64,000 bases of DNA, from positions 39,749-103,748 of the forward strand of contig CAVTWT010000033.1 in the NCBI GenBank assembly GCA_963738425.1. The letters are read 5' to 3'. The stretch comes from CADEEN01 sp963738425 (GTDB lineage Bacteria; Pseudomonadota; Gammaproteobacteria; Burkholderiales; Burkholderiaceae_C). Positions 17,737-26,501 of the stretch are shown here, piece after piece. A program made the position numbers and the translations under genes. The notes beneath the pieces were generated by a model that made no database searches, was not told the DNA's origin, and was given only the letters and a program-made list of their open reading frames with translations. The stretch's first letter is position 1. Each line of letters begins with the position of its first letter.

Positions 17737-19185
17737 TCACTTCGCCCGGCCTGCCGTGGTGTACAGGTCGCCCACCGGCACGACACGACCGTGCAAGGGC
17801 AGGATGCGATCGACGGCGAGCTTCAGACGCTCGATGTTGTCGATCAGGTTGACGTTGTTCGGGTTCGGCGTGGCCGGTGGCGGCGTGTTCGGCGGCAGCG
17901 GCGTGTAGGCGTCGGCCTCGATCAGCAGCTTCTCCTTGGGCAGATAGACCATCAGGAAGCTGTCGGTGTGGATGCTGCCGGCGATGCGGTGCAGCTCGAC
18001 GCTGCGCGTGGCGTCGCTCATCACCGCCTTGTCGGCCACGCCCTGCAGACGCGCGGTCTTGGCCGCTTGCGCCAGGCGATCCGGACGCACGGCATTGGGC
18101 TGCGCCAGCACGCGCTCGAAATACGGCACGTTGGCCGCCTGGGTGACGATGGTCGCGCCCTCGGCCACCGCCGCACGCACGCCGCCCGAGTGGTCGAAGT
18201 GCTGGTGGCTGTTGATGGCATAGCGGATCGGCTTGCCCGGCAAGAGGCCCTTCACATGGTCGATCACGGCCTGCGTGCGCGCGTCGCCCAGCGGTGTCTC
18301 GACGAGGATCAGGTGATCGGTCATCTCGATGGCCACACTGTTGTGCGAGCCCCCGGCGATGAACCAGACGCCGTCGGCCACCTTCTCTGACACGACACGC
18401 TCGCCCTGGTTGCGCGCGGCGTCGGGCACCGCGAGCGCGGCCACCGGCGCGTTGGGCATGACCTCCTTCACCGTCAGGTCCAGCACCGGGTGGCCGCCGC
18501 TGCTCTGGCGCACGCGCGTCGGGAACTTGACGCCATTGAAATCACGGTAGCCGCTGTAGGTGGTGCGCTGCTGCGTGTCGCCCATCACCGCATCAGGGAA
18601 AACCGAATCAACCTGCGTCACCAGCCCGTCAGTGTCGATCGTCACAGCTGCGCTCAAGCGCCCGGGTTGCGTGAACGACAGCACCTGCGCACCGCCCTCG
18701 CCCGCGCGCACGCTGGCGTTGTGGCGCTGCGCCGCCTTGAGCACACCATGCGGCGTGATCCACAACTGGTGCACGCGGTCGGCGACGAAGCGCGAACCCG
18801 GCGCCACATTGCCGCCGACGACGTTCCAGGCGATCTCGCCCGAGATGAACTGGTCGTTGCGCTGCTGGCCGCTGATCGGGTAGCCGCCGCCGCCGCGCGG
18901 CTCGGCGCGCGACAGCACGATCTCGTCGCGCATCGCACCGGCTTCGTAGTCCACCGTGCGCGCCACCGCGTGATAGGCCACTTTCGGCCACGGGCCGTTG
19001 GGCAGATAGGCCTGACCGAAGGTGAAGCCCTCGCCCTCGCCCACGTAGCGGATCGACTTCAACTGCGCGGCGCCCATGGCCTGCGATGCGCGCGCCAGCA
19101 CATCGGGCGCGGTCGGCGGTTGCGAGGCGCAGCCGGCGAGCAACAGCGCGGCGCCGCCAGCGAGAGCGAGGTGTCGTGGTGTCAT
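17737..19185 (-). CDS. MBL-fold metallohydrolase lipoprotein
   Basis: A 482-residue exported protein. Lipobox LLAGC puts the lipidated Cys at 19. Residues ~25-280 form an outer-membrane-lipoprotein-like beta domain; the metallo-beta-lactamase domain follows, with the zinc motif HQHFDHSG near 330, a His/Asp region (HTDSFLMVYLPKEKLLIEAD) and a last His in PLHGRV. The first-domain/MBL layout occurs in uncharacterised periplasmic hydrolases of proteobacteria. ATG 19185 has a GAGGAG site, which decides the start over the longer frame. Divergent from a DUF1223 gene. Substrate unknown. Confidence 0.82.
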   Translation of the reverse strand: MTPRHLALAGGAALLLAGCASQPPTAPDVLARASQAMGAAQLKSIRYVGEGEGFTFGQAYLPNGPWPKVAYHAVARTVDYEAGAMRDEIVLSRAEPRGGGGYPISGQQRNDQFISGEIAWNVVGGNVAPGSRFVADRVHQLWITPHGVLKAAQRHNASVRAGEGGAQVLSFTQPGRLSAAVTIDTDGLVTQVDSVFPDAVMGDTQQRTTYSGYRDFNGVKFPTRVRQSSGGHPVLDLTVKEVMPNAPVAALAVPDAARNQGERVVSEKVADGVWFIAGGSHNSVAIEMTDHLILVETPLGDARTQAVIDHVKGLLPGKPIRYAINSHQHFDHSGGVRAAVAEGATIVTQAANVPYFERVLAQPNAVRPDRLAQAAKTARLQGVADKAVMSDATRSVELHRIAGSIHTDSFLMVYLPKEKLLIEADAYTPLPPNTPPPATPNPNNVNLIDNIERLKLAVDRILPLHGRVVPVGDLYTTAGRAK

Positions 19186-19318
19186 GGCGTGATCTCCTCG
19201 TGATGATTCGGGCCTTGGTGATACGTTGTCCGCCCGCACCAGCTTCCATCTCATCGGCTTTGCATGTCAGGATTCTGTGCGCCGGACGACTGAGTTGGGT
19301 TCACACCGGAGTCCCCGC

Positions 19319-20035
19319 ATGAAGACTGCCTTGCTGATCCTCGCCGCCGCAGTGTCGACACCCGCCCTGGCCCAGACCGCCGCATCGTGCAGCGCTCAAA
19401 GTACGGCGCAGCCGCCCGCCGTGGTGGAGCTCTACACCAGCGAAGGCTGCTCGTCCTGCCCGCCGGCCGACCGATGGGCGTCGAAACTCAAAGGTCGCAG
19501 CGATGTGCTCGCGCTCGCCTTCCATGTCAACTACTGGGACAAGCTCGGCTGGCCAGATCGTTTTGCCAATGCCGCCACCACCGAGCGGCAACACCTATTG
19601 CAGCGTGTGGCCGGCGCGTCGCACGTGTACACGCCGCAGGTGGTGCTGAACGGTCGCGACCTGCGCGGCTGGTCCGGCGCGTCGCTGCAACGCCTGCCCG
19701 CCAGCGCGATCAGCGTGGCGCTGGCGCGCGAGGGAAACACGGTGCGCGCGAGTGTCGGTGCGGCCGCGTCGCAGCAGCGACTCGCAGGCTTCTGGGCTGT
19801 GCTCGAAGACGGCCACCAAAGCCGCGTCAAGTCCGGTGAAAACGCCGGAGAGACGCTGGCGCACGACCATGTGGTGACGCTGTACCGGCCCGTGGCCGAG
19901 TGGAGTACCGGCGCGCAAAGCCAATCGTTCGCGCTCGACCTGCCGCCAGCAACGTCGAAGTCACGCCGCGTGGCCTTCGTCGTCACCGACCAGAGCGGCG
20001 CGCGGCCGCTGCAGGCGGTGACGCTGGGCTGCTGA
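19319..20035 (+). CDS. DUF1223-family exported thioredoxin-like protein
   Basis: A 238-residue precursor with a signal peptide (cleavage near ALAQT) and a thioredoxin-like core beginning VVELYTSEGCSSCPPADRW, with a CxxC redox pair at Cys44/Cys47. Further family features are HVNYWDKLGWPDRF and YTPQVVLNG. It is a probable periplasmic thiol-disulfide protein of unknown partner. It starts 133 bases from the divergent MBL lipoprotein; the ATG has no strong ribosome site. Confidence 0.82.
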   Translation: MKTALLILAAAVSTPALAQTAASCSAQSTAQPPAVVELYTSEGCSSCPPADRWASKLKGRSDVLALAFHVNYWDKLGWPDRFANAATTERQHLLQRVAGASHVYTPQVVLNGRDLRGWSGASLQRLPASAISVALAREGNTVRASVGAAASQQRLAGFWAVLEDGHQSRVKSGENAGETLAHDHVVTLYRPVAEWSTGAQSQSFALDLPPATSKSRRVAFVVTDQSGARPLQAVTLGC

Positions 20036-20047
20036 AATAGACCGGCG

Positions 20048-21025
20048 CTACTTCTTGACGCCCAGCCCCATCATTTTCGCCGTCTCGCCATAGACTTTCG
20101 CGCGCTCCTTCATGAACGCGTCCATCTGATCGACGCCGACGTTGATCAGCTCGAAGCCGCTCTTGGCCGCGAGTTCTTTCATCTCCGCGTCGGCGTTGAG
20201 TTGCGCGAACAGGTCGGAGAGTTTTTTCTTCGTCGCGGCCGGCGTGTCTCTGGGCACCGCAACGCCACGCATCGCGCCGTCGACCCAATCGACACCCAAT
20301 TCCTTGAAGGTCGGCACGTCCGGCAGCAGCGGGTGGCGCTTGTCCATCGCGACCGCCAGCGCTCGCACGCGCGTCTTGTTGTTGATGGCGAACGCGGTAT
20401 AGGTCATCGCGCCGTCGATCTGCGAGCCGAGCACCGCGTTGGCCAGGTCCCCGGTGCCCTTGTAGGGCACGTAGGTGGTCTTGACCTTGAAGGCGTTGTT
20501 CAGGCGCTCGTGCGCGGCGTGGTTGGCCGAGTTGAGCGCGGAGCCACCGAGGTTCAGCTTGCCGGCGTCGGCCTGCGCGGCCTTGATGAAATCGGCAAAG
20601 CTCTTCAACGGGCTGGCCTCGGGCACCACCAGCGCGTCGGGCGTGTAGTGGTACCAGAACACCGGCGACAGATCCTCGGTCTTGTACTGCACCTGGCCTT
20701 CGAGCGGCTGCAGCACGACGTGCGGCAGGTTGATGCCGTAGACGTTGACACCATCAGCGGGCAGCGTGTTGGCGCTGCTCCACAGGATGGCGCCGCCGCC
20801 GCCGGCCTTGTACTGCACGATGGTGTCGATGGCCGGGCACTTCTTTTTCAGCACCACCTGCTGGTGGCGCGCCGAGATGTCCGATTCGCCACCCGGCGGA
20901 AAGGCTTGCCAGTAGTTGAGGTTCTTGTCGGGGCAGACGGAGGTTTGCGCAAACGGCGACGTTGCCGCCAGTGAGAACGTCAGTGCGAAGAACAGTGCCA
21001 GCGAGGTTTTCATGGTTGCTTTCAT
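20048..21025 (-). CDS. Tripartite tricarboxylate transporter (Bug/TctC) solute-binding protein
   Basis: A periplasmic binding protein of about 325 residues: signal peptide cleaved near PFAQT, then the Bug-family body with YKAGGGGAILWSSANTLPADG, TTYVPYKGTGDLANAVLGSQID and the VPTFKELGVDWVDGAMRG block. These proteins capture carboxylates such as citrate or aromatic acids for TctAB, although most Burkholderiales copies are orphans, and no tctA/tctB is seen here. ATG 21025 overlaps the preceding gene's stop by 4 bases; ATG 21013 is the alternative. It is the last gene of the long acyl-CoA-degradation run, so an acid import role is plausible. Confidence 0.87.
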   Translation of the reverse strand: MKATMKTSLALFFALTFSLAATSPFAQTSVCPDKNLNYWQAFPPGGESDISARHQQVVLKKKCPAIDTIVQYKAGGGGAILWSSANTLPADGVNVYGINLPHVVLQPLEGQVQYKTEDLSPVFWYHYTPDALVVPEASPLKSFADFIKAAQADAGKLNLGGSALNSANHAAHERLNNAFKVKTTYVPYKGTGDLANAVLGSQIDGAMTYTAFAINNKTRVRALAVAMDKRHPLLPDVPTFKELGVDWVDGAMRGVAVPRDTPAATKKKLSDLFAQLNADAEMKELAAKSGFELINVGVDQMDAFMKERAKVYGETAKMMGLGVKK

Positions 21026-21504
21026 TGCGGCCAGACGAGTTCGAAGTATTCCAGAATGAGAACAGCCTTCTCACCCACCTGAAAACCCTGAGCCTCGGCA
21101 CGCTCGGCGAACTCCTGGCGGTAGGCGACGAGCCACCAGGCCAGCGTCCGGTCGCCCTCGCCGCACTCGAAGGCGAACTCGTCGTCGATGTCGTTGAAGT
21201 AGCGCCGCTCGACATGCGTCAGGCGCACGATGGCCTGCGGCGTGCCGCGGCCATCGAGCACGACGACATGCTCGCCCGGTCGCGGCAGATCGTCACCCTC
21301 GGCCTCGAAGTCGCGCTCCAGCGTGGCGTGGGCGCGCTTGTCGCCGCTGCGGATCAGCGCTGCCAGTTCGTCGGCGACCGCGCGCGTATGGCCGAAGGCG
21401 GTGGCCGAGAACCCTTCCACCTGCACGCTGCCGGCGCGCTGGTACTCGAGCCAGAAGGCTTCGATCTGATCGCGGCGGCCGGGAAGTGGTGGGTGCGCCG
21501 TCAT
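21022..21504 (-). CDS. ASCH-domain protein
   Basis: A 160-residue cytosolic protein with an ASCH fold: an N-terminal helix (IEAFWLEYQRA), the strand/loop LPRPGEHVVVLDGRGTPQAIVRLTHVE, and the C-terminal GDRTLAWWLVAYRQEF typical of the family. ASCH proteins are RNA-binding-like PUA relatives; the E. coli YqfB member is an acetylcytidine amidohydrolase. The specific function here is unknown. Its start and stop each overlap a neighbour by 4 bases, so translation is probably coupled within the run. Confidence 0.8.
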   Translation of the reverse strand: MTAHPPLPGRRDQIEAFWLEYQRAGSVQVEGFSATAFGHTRAVADELAALIRSGDKRAHATLERDFEAEGDDLPRPGEHVVVLDGRGTPQAIVRLTHVERRYFNDIDDEFAFECGEGDRTLAWWLVAYRQEFAERAEAQGFQVGEKAVLILEYFELVWPQ

Positions 21505-21875
21505 GGCGTGACCGGCGTGCCTTGGTGGAAGCGCAGTTGCCAGCCTTGCGCCGTGCGGTGCCATAGCGAGCTGCGCAGCGTGTGCCGGTCGAGCGCGCCA
21601 TGGGCCGCCACATGCGCGCTGCGGTAGGTCAGGAGCGCGAGTTCCACACCCAGACGCTGCAACTCGAAATGGTCGGCATGAATGCGCGGCGCCGCAGCAG
21701 CGCCAGGACTGCCGAACTCGTCGAGCGTGGCCGCGCGCGTCCACACCGTGCCGGAGCGGCCGAACTCGACGAAGTCGGCATGCAGCAAGGCGTTCATCCG
21801 CACGCGGTCGGCGCGCGTGGCGCCCTGGTGCAGCTCCACTTCCAGCGCGCACAACTCGTCGAGCAGCGTTGTCAC
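21501..21875 (-). CDS. NTF2-like (DUF4440/SnoaL-type) small protein
   Basis: A 124-residue protein from GTG 21873-21875, which overlaps the SDR stop in a GTGA. The sequence LLDELCALEVELHQ...LLHADFVEFGRSG matches DUF4440 proteins of the NTF2 cone fold, and the C-terminal WRTAQGWQL-like strand is present as WHRTAQGWQLRFHQGTP. Such proteins bind small hydrophobic ligands or act as simple isomerases/hydrolases. No catalytic residue can be assigned. Confidence 0.72.
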   Translation of the reverse strand: MTTLLDELCALEVELHQGATRADRVRMNALLHADFVEFGRSGTVWTRAATLDEFGSPGAAAAPRIHADHFELQRLGVELALLTYRSAHVAAHGALDRHTLRSSLWHRTAQGWQLRFHQGTPVTP

Positions 21876-22783
21876 TCGTCGGCTCGCAGCGCCGCGCGCA
21901 GCTCGGCGCCGATCTCCGGCTTGTCGGCGAAAGGGTCGGTCGGGTTGCGCGCGAGCATGATGTCTTCCAGCCGCGTCTGCACCGATGCCAGGGCCTTCGG
22001 GTGGCTGTAGATGTAGAAGCGCTTCTTGCGCATCGCATCGAAGACCAGGCCCGCGACCTGCGCTGCACTGACCTTGCCCGACTCGACAGCCTTGCCGGTC
22101 ATGGCCTGGGCGATGCGCTGGCTCTTGGTCGCCTTGGCGACGGACACGCTCAGATCGCTTGGCCGGTTGCGGTGGCTCTGGTGGATGCCGGTCGGCACGA
22201 AGAAGGGGCACAGCACCGAGGCGCTGATCTGGTCGGTGACCAGGCACAGGTCCTGGTACAGCGTCTCGGTGAGGCTGACCACCGCATGCTTGCTGACGTT
22301 GTAGGCGCCCATGTTCGGCGGATTCAGCAGGCCGGCCATCGATGCGGTGTTGACGATGTGGCCCTCGTAGCTGGTGTCGCGCTGCGCGGCCTCGAGCATC
22401 AGCGGCGTGAAGACACGCACGCCATGCGCAACGCCCATCACGTTGACGCCCATCACCCACTCCCAATCCTGCGCACTGTGCTCCCAGATCAGGCCGCCGA
22501 AGCCGACGCCGGCGTTGTTGAAAACGAAGTGTGGCGCACCGAAACGATCGACCGTGGCCTTGGCCAAGGCTTCCACCTCGACCGCCTTGGAGACATCGAG
22601 CCGGTACGGCAGCACCTGCGCGCCGAGCGCCTGGATTTCATCCTGCGCGCGCTCCAGCGCATCGACCTGCACGTCGGCCAGGACGACGTTCATGCCTTCG
22701 CGTGCGGCGATGCGCGCCGCTTCAAGGCCGAAGCCCGAACCCGCACCGGTGATGACCGCCGTGCGACCTTTGAACGATTTCAT
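21872..22783 (-). CDS. Short-chain dehydrogenase/reductase
   Basis: A 303-residue classical SDR: cofactor loop TGAGSGFGLEAAR, NNAGVGFGG, active-site Ser in NTASMAGL and YNVSKHAVV giving Tyr/Lys. A C-terminal extension of about 40 residues beyond the core resembles the lipid- and steroid-active SDR branch. Placed between an acyl-CoA dehydrogenase (ATGA overlap) and an NTF2-like gene (GTGA overlap), it probably oxidises or reduces a hydroxy/keto intermediate of the same pathway. Exact substrate unknown. Confidence 0.88.
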   Translation of the reverse strand: MKSFKGRTAVITGAGSGFGLEAARIAAREGMNVVLADVQVDALERAQDEIQALGAQVLPYRLDVSKAVEVEALAKATVDRFGAPHFVFNNAGVGFGGLIWEHSAQDWEWVMGVNVMGVAHGVRVFTPLMLEAAQRDTSYEGHIVNTASMAGLLNPPNMGAYNVSKHAVVSLTETLYQDLCLVTDQISASVLCPFFVPTGIHQSHRNRPSDLSVSVAKATKSQRIAQAMTGKAVESGKVSAAQVAGLVFDAMRKKRFYIYSHPKALASVQTRLEDIMLARNPTDPFADKPEIGAELRAALRADE

Positions 22784-24495
22784 GATGGAAGCGCTCGGTT
22801 GATGAGGGTGTCGAACGGTGTGTCCGCACGCAGAAGGCCAAACACATCTGCGCCCTGCTGCAGGCGTGACGCGCAGAAGGCAGCGAACACTGCATCGGTG
22901 GCGTGCCGGCGCAGCAACGAAGCTTGCACGAGTAGCGCAACGTCGCGCGCCAGCATGCGCGCTTCGGCCTCGTCGGTGCCCCCGTCGAGCCGGCCGGACA
23001 AGGTCGCGGCCAGGCGATCGAAGGCGGCATGCTCGCCGCGCGCCGGTGCAAGTTCAGCATCGATCGCCGCGGCCACATCGCCGCCGCGCAGTGCGCGCAG
23101 CAGGTCGAGCGCCATGATGTTGCCTGCCCCTTCCCAGATGGAGTTCAGCGGCATCTCGCGGTAGAGGCGCGCCATCACGCCCTCGCCCCCCGCTTCGACA
23201 TAGCCGTTGCCGCCGAGGCATTCCATCGCCTCCTGCGCGAACATCGCGCCGCGCTTGCAGATCCAGAACTTGGCGATGGGCGTGAGGACGCGGCGCATCA
23301 CCGCTTCATGCTCGAGGCTGGCCCCCAAGACGCCTGCGGCGTCGGCCCCCCGAGGGGGCGCGTCCGGCTTGGGGCGGCCCGGCGCCGGACCGCCGTTCTC
23401 AGTGGCATCGATCGCCTTGGCCAGGCGCAATGCGAGCGCCGTCGCCGCTTCGCTCTCCAGCGCCATGTCGGCGAGCACGTTCTGCATCAGCGGCTGCGCG
23501 GCGAGTTTCTTGCCGAAGGCTTGGCGCTGTCGCGTGTGGTGAATCGCGATCGACAGTGCAGCGCGCATCAGTCCGGCCGTGCCGACCGCGCAATCGAGCC
23601 GCGTCAAAGCGCCCATCGCCAGGATCTGCGGCACACCGCGGCCTTCGTCGCCGACCAGCCAGCCCGTCACGTCGCCGCCGAACTCGACCTCGCTGCTGGC
23701 GTTGGCGTGGTTGCCGAGCTTGTCTTTCAGGCGCTGGATGCGGATCGGGTTGACACTGCCATCGGGCAGGAATCGCGGCACGAAGAAGCAACTCAGACCC
23801 GCATCAACCTGAGCGAGCACGAGAAAGGCGTCGCACATCGGCGCCGAGAAGAACCACTTGTGGCCGGTGAGTTGGTACGCGCGGCCCCACGCGGTGTCGG
23901 CGTCGAACTCGGCGCGCGTCGTGTTGGCGCGCACGTCGGAGCCGCCCTGCTTCTCCGTCATGCCCATGCCCATCGTCACGGCGCTCTTGGCTTCGAACGG
24001 CATGAAGCGCGGGTCATAGGTGGTGGCGGCAAGCTTCGGTGTCCACGCTTGCGCGATCGCCGCGTTGGCGCGCAAGGCCGGCGTGACGGCGTAGCTCATC
24101 GATACCGGGCACAGCACCGACGGCTCGAGTTCGGTGAACAGCATGAAGCCTGCTGCACGTTCGACATGCGACTGCGCTCCCTGCGTCCATGGCGTGCCGT
24201 GCAACCCGAAGCGCAGGGCCGTGCCGAGCAGCGCGTGGTAGCTCGGGTGGAACTCAATTTGATCGATCCGCCGGCCCTGCACGTCGTGCGTGTGCAGTTG
24301 CGGCTTGTGGGCGTTGGCCAGGCGCGCATGCTCTTGCATCTCGGCGCTGCCGGCGAGCGCGCCGAGCGCGGACAGACGCGCGGTGTCGAGCCCGGGCGCG
24401 TGGCAGGCCAGCGCGTCTCGCAGCGGGCGGTTGGACTCGAACAGATTGCCGCCGACCCAGGGCGCTGCTTGATTCACCACCTCATGCGTGTTCAT
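22780..24495 (-). CDS. Acyl-CoA dehydrogenase, AidB/isovaleryl-type, with repeat-derived insertion
   Basis: FAD enzyme of 571 residues in the AidB-like branch: long N-terminal helical region (FHPSYHALLGTAL near 83-95), MTEKQGGSDVRANTT at 179-193, TGHKWFFSAP at 210-219, and C-terminal CLGGNGYVEAGGEGVMARLYR with LNSIWEGAGNI. Residues ~367-393 are a Pro/Gly/Ala-rich insertion absent from the helix pair it interrupts. It is encoded by an intact GC-rich dispersed repeat, yet the frame is preserved. ATG 24495 overlaps the upstream GNAT stop by 4 bases. It likely oxidises a branched or modified acyl-CoA. Confidence 0.9.
   Translation of the reverse strand: MNTHEVVNQAAPWVGGNLFESNRPLRDALACHAPGLDTARLSALGALAGSAEMQEHARLANAHKPQLHTHDVQGRRIDQIEFHPSYHALLGTALRFGLHGTPWTQGAQSHVERAAGFMLFTELEPSVLCPVSMSYAVTPALRANAAIAQAWTPKLAATTYDPRFMPFEAKSAVTMGMGMTEKQGGSDVRANTTRAEFDADTAWGRAYQLTGHKWFFSAPMCDAFLVLAQVDAGLSCFFVPRFLPDGSVNPIRIQRLKDKLGNHANASSEVEFGGDVTGWLVGDEGRGVPQILAMGALTRLDCAVGTAGLMRAALSIAIHHTRQRQAFGKKLAAQPLMQNVLADMALESEAATALALRLAKAIDATENGGPAPGRPKPDAPPRGADAAGVLGASLEHEAVMRRVLTPIAKFWICKRGAMFAQEAMECLGGNGYVEAGGEGVMARLYREMPLNSIWEGAGNIMALDLLRALRGGDVAAAIDAELAPARGEHAAFDRLAATLSGRLDGGTDEAEARMLARDVALLVQASLLRRHATDAVFAAFCASRLQQGADVFGLLRADTPFDTLINRALPS
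23321..23385 (-). repeat. GC-rich dispersed palindromic repeat inside an acyl-CoA dehydrogenase gene
   Basis: Contains a GCCCCC...GAGGGGGC palindrome followed by CTTGGGGCGGCCCGGCG (23368-23384), which recurs exactly at 25477-25493. It sits inside the coding frame without breaking it. Confidence 0.65.
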
Positions 24496-24947
24496 GCCGC
24501 AGGCCTCAACATCTCGACATGCGGGATGGTGTCTTCGATGTAGTTTTCGCCGACACGCACGAATCCGAAGCCGTTGTAGAAGCGTTCGAGGTGCGCCTGC
24601 GCACTGATGCGCACCGCGCGGCCGGGCCACTGGCGAGCGCAGCCGGCCACACCTTCGGCCATCAGCGCGCGGCCGCTGCCGTTGCCCCGCGCTTCGGGCG
24701 CGGTGATGACGCGGCCGATCGAAGGTTCTTCGTACTTCACGCCGGGATCGACAACGCGCAGGTAGCTGACGAGCGCACCTGCAGCGTCGCGGCCGAGCAG
24801 GTGCCACGACTGCCGGTCCACCCCATCCGGGTCGAGGTAGGGCCCCTGCTCCAGCACGAAGACACGGCAGCGCAACTGCAACGCGTCGTACAGGTTGTCG
24901 ACACCGAGTTCAGCGAATCGGTGCCACGACCATCGCGCCTGGATCAC
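24492..24947 (-). CDS. GNAT-family N-acetyltransferase, ElaA-like
   Basis: A 151-residue acetyltransferase with the ElaA pattern: YDALQLRCRVFVLEQG and YLDPDGVDRQSWHL, the acetyl-CoA strand IGRVITAPEARGNGSGRALM, and the closing AHLERFYNGFGFVRVGENYIEDTIPHVEM, split over the last 35 residues. GTG start at 24947 overlaps the upstream thioesterase stop; its own stop overlaps the acyl-CoA dehydrogenase ATG. The ElaA substrate is unknown in general. Membership in this run probably reflects translational coupling more than pathway logic. Confidence 0.86.
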   Translation of the reverse strand: MIQARWSWHRFAELGVDNLYDALQLRCRVFVLEQGPYLDPDGVDRQSWHLLGRDAAGALVSYLRVVDPGVKYEEPSIGRVITAPEARGNGSGRALMAEGVAGCARQWPGRAVRISAQAHLERFYNGFGFVRVGENYIEDTIPHVEMLRPAA

Positions 24948-25399
24948 GCATCGTCCTTGCGTTGCAGGACCTTGGCAGCGCGGCCCTTGGTCGGCAGCTT
25001 GCGCAGGTACTTGAACGTGGCGGTGGCATGGGCACAGAGCCGGCGGTCTTCGTCGAACACCGAGCCTTCGCAAAAGGCCATCGTCGTACTGCGGTGGAGC
25101 AGCGTGGCCTTGGCGGTCAGCCGGCCTTCGGCGGGCCGCATGAAGCTGGTCTTCATCTCGATCGTGACCAAGCCAGGGCCATTGCCCGGCTCCTTGGCGT
25201 GCACGCTGCGCGCTGCGTGAGCCATGGCCACGTCGAGCATGGTCATCAACACGCCGCCGTGCGCGACTTCCCAGGAATTCAGGTGTGCCGCTTCGAGATC
25301 GACTTGCACTTCGGCATGCCCGTTCTCGAAACGGTGCAACTCGAGCCCGAGTTCCTCGACAAAAGGGATGGTCAGTGGGAACTGCAGTCGTGTGCTCAT
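24944..25399 (-). CDS. PaaI-type hotdog thioesterase
   Basis: A 151-residue acyl-CoA thioesterase with the hotdog helix region (LNSWEVAHGGVLMTMLDVAMAHAA), where the AHGG region and a following Asp form the PaaI active site. Strands MKTSFMRPAEGRLTAKATLLH and AHATATFKYL follow. It is cytosolic and probably releases CoA from stalled acyl-CoA intermediates. I start at ATG 25399; the longer frame runs through the repeat-bearing intergenic DNA and looks non-coding. Confidence 0.85.
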   Translation of the reverse strand: MSTRLQFPLTIPFVEELGLELHRFENGHAEVQVDLEAAHLNSWEVAHGGVLMTMLDVAMAHAARSVHAKEPGNGPGLVTIEMKTSFMRPAEGRLTAKATLLHRSTTMAFCEGSVFDEDRRLCAHATATFKYLRKLPTKGRAAKVLQRKDDA

Positions 25400-25499
25400 G
25401 AGTGCACCCTGCGGCACGGGCCACAAAGGGGCCCTTTGTGGGCCCATGCCGTTCCCGCCGAGCGGGAGCATTCGCACTTGGGGCGGCCCGGCGTGCTCA
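25400..25499 (-). repeat. 100-base intergenic spacer with a second copy of the dispersed repeat end
   Basis: The only sizeable gap between closely packed genes in this part of the run. It holds a CAAAGGGGCCCTTTG palindrome near 25424-25440 and CTTGGGGCGGCCCGGCG at 25477-25493, identical to the copy inside the neighbouring acyl-CoA dehydrogenase. Confidence 0.6.
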
Positions 25500-26291
25500 T
25501 CACGCCCCCTGATGTACCGCTGAGAGACCGCCATCGACGGCCAGGATCTGACCGGTGATGTGCTTGCCCGCCGCCGAGCAGAACAACAGCGCCGCCCCCT
25601 TCAGGTCATCGTCGTCACCGATGCGGCGCAATGGCGCCGAAGCCGCGAGCTTGTCTTCGCCATGGGCCGCGAGCGTCCCCTTGGTCATCTTGCTCGGGAA
25701 AAAGCCCGGTGCCAGCGCATTGACGTTGATGCCGAACGGCCCCCACTCCCCCGCCAGCTGACGCGTGAAGTTGACCACAGCGCCCTTGCTCGTCGCATAG
25801 GCGATGAAGGACATCTCCAGCGAGCCCGCCAAGCCTGCCACCGAGGCGATGTTGAGGATGCGCCCGCTCTTCCTGGGCAGCATGCTCGCCTTGCCGACCG
25901 CCTGCGCGAACAGGAACAGGCTGCGGATGTTGAGGTTCATCACCTTGTCCCAGGCTTCGAGCGGGTGATCGGCCATCGGTGCGCCCCAGGTCGCGCCGGC
26001 GTTGTTGACCAGGATGTCGATCGCGCCCAGGCGCTCCATCGCCTCGCCAACGACACGCTGCACCTCGGCCGGCTCGCTGGCGTCGGCCGCAATCCAGCGC
26101 GTGTCGATGCCTTTGTCCTGCAGGTGCGCGGCGGCTTCTTCGAGATCACTGGCCTTGCGCGATGTCAGCAGCACCTTGGCGCCGGCCTCACCGAGACTCT
26201 CGGCGATCTGCAAGCCAAGCCCTCGAGAGCCGCCGGTGACAAGCGCTGTCTTGCCGGCGAGGTTGAAGAGTTGTTGGACAGGCGTGCTCAT
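25500..26291 (-). CDS. Short-chain dehydrogenase/reductase (FabG-like)
   Basis: A 263-residue classical SDR: TGGSRGLGLQIAE loop, NNAGATWG, catalytic Ser in IASVAGLAG, YATSKGAVV for Tyr/Lys, and INVNALAPGFFPSKMTKG. The C-terminus ends ITGQILAVDGGLSAV. The normal length and intact core contrast with the extended SDR near 12-13 kb. Probably a 3-hydroxyacyl-CoA or related alcohol dehydrogenase in the acyl-CoA run. It begins 19 bases after a small membrane-protein gene. Confidence 0.9.
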   Translation of the reverse strand: MSTPVQQLFNLAGKTALVTGGSRGLGLQIAESLGEAGAKVLLTSRKASDLEEAAAHLQDKGIDTRWIAADASEPAEVQRVVGEAMERLGAIDILVNNAGATWGAPMADHPLEAWDKVMNLNIRSLFLFAQAVGKASMLPRKSGRILNIASVAGLAGSLEMSFIAYATSKGAVVNFTRQLAGEWGPFGINVNALAPGFFPSKMTKGTLAAHGEDKLAASAPLRRIGDDDDLKGAALLFCSAAGKHITGQILAVDGGLSAVHQGA

Positions 26292-26310
26292 GGTTGGCTT
26301 TCGTAGGTCC

Positions 26311-26496
26311 TTATGGCTTCATTTTCGAGCGAACAAAGATCAGCACAACGCCGACGATGGTGGCGATGATGCCGCCGGTGATCATCAGCTCGCCCCATGG
26401 CCCTTGCCTCGGCGTGATGAACCAGCCCAGGCTCATGCAGATCAGGCCGCCGTAAATCAGCACCCAGATCAGCGTTTCGATGCGTTGCGTCGGCAT
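26311..26496 (-). CDS. Small two-helix membrane protein
   Basis: About 61 residues from ATG 26496 (MPTQRIETLIW...). Two transmembrane helices (roughly 8-26 and 36-54) are separated by a short polar loop (TPRQGPWGE), with a basic RSKMKP end. A GTG at 26511, overlapping the acyl-CoA dehydrogenase stop, would give 66 residues and fits the overlapping style of the run. Unknown function; conserved-looking composition and position support a real gene. Confidence 0.6.
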   Translation of the reverse strand: MPTQRIETLIWVLIYGGLICMSLGWFITPRQGPWGELMITGGIIATIVGVVLIFVRSKMKP

Positions 26497-26501
26497 GTTG
26501 A

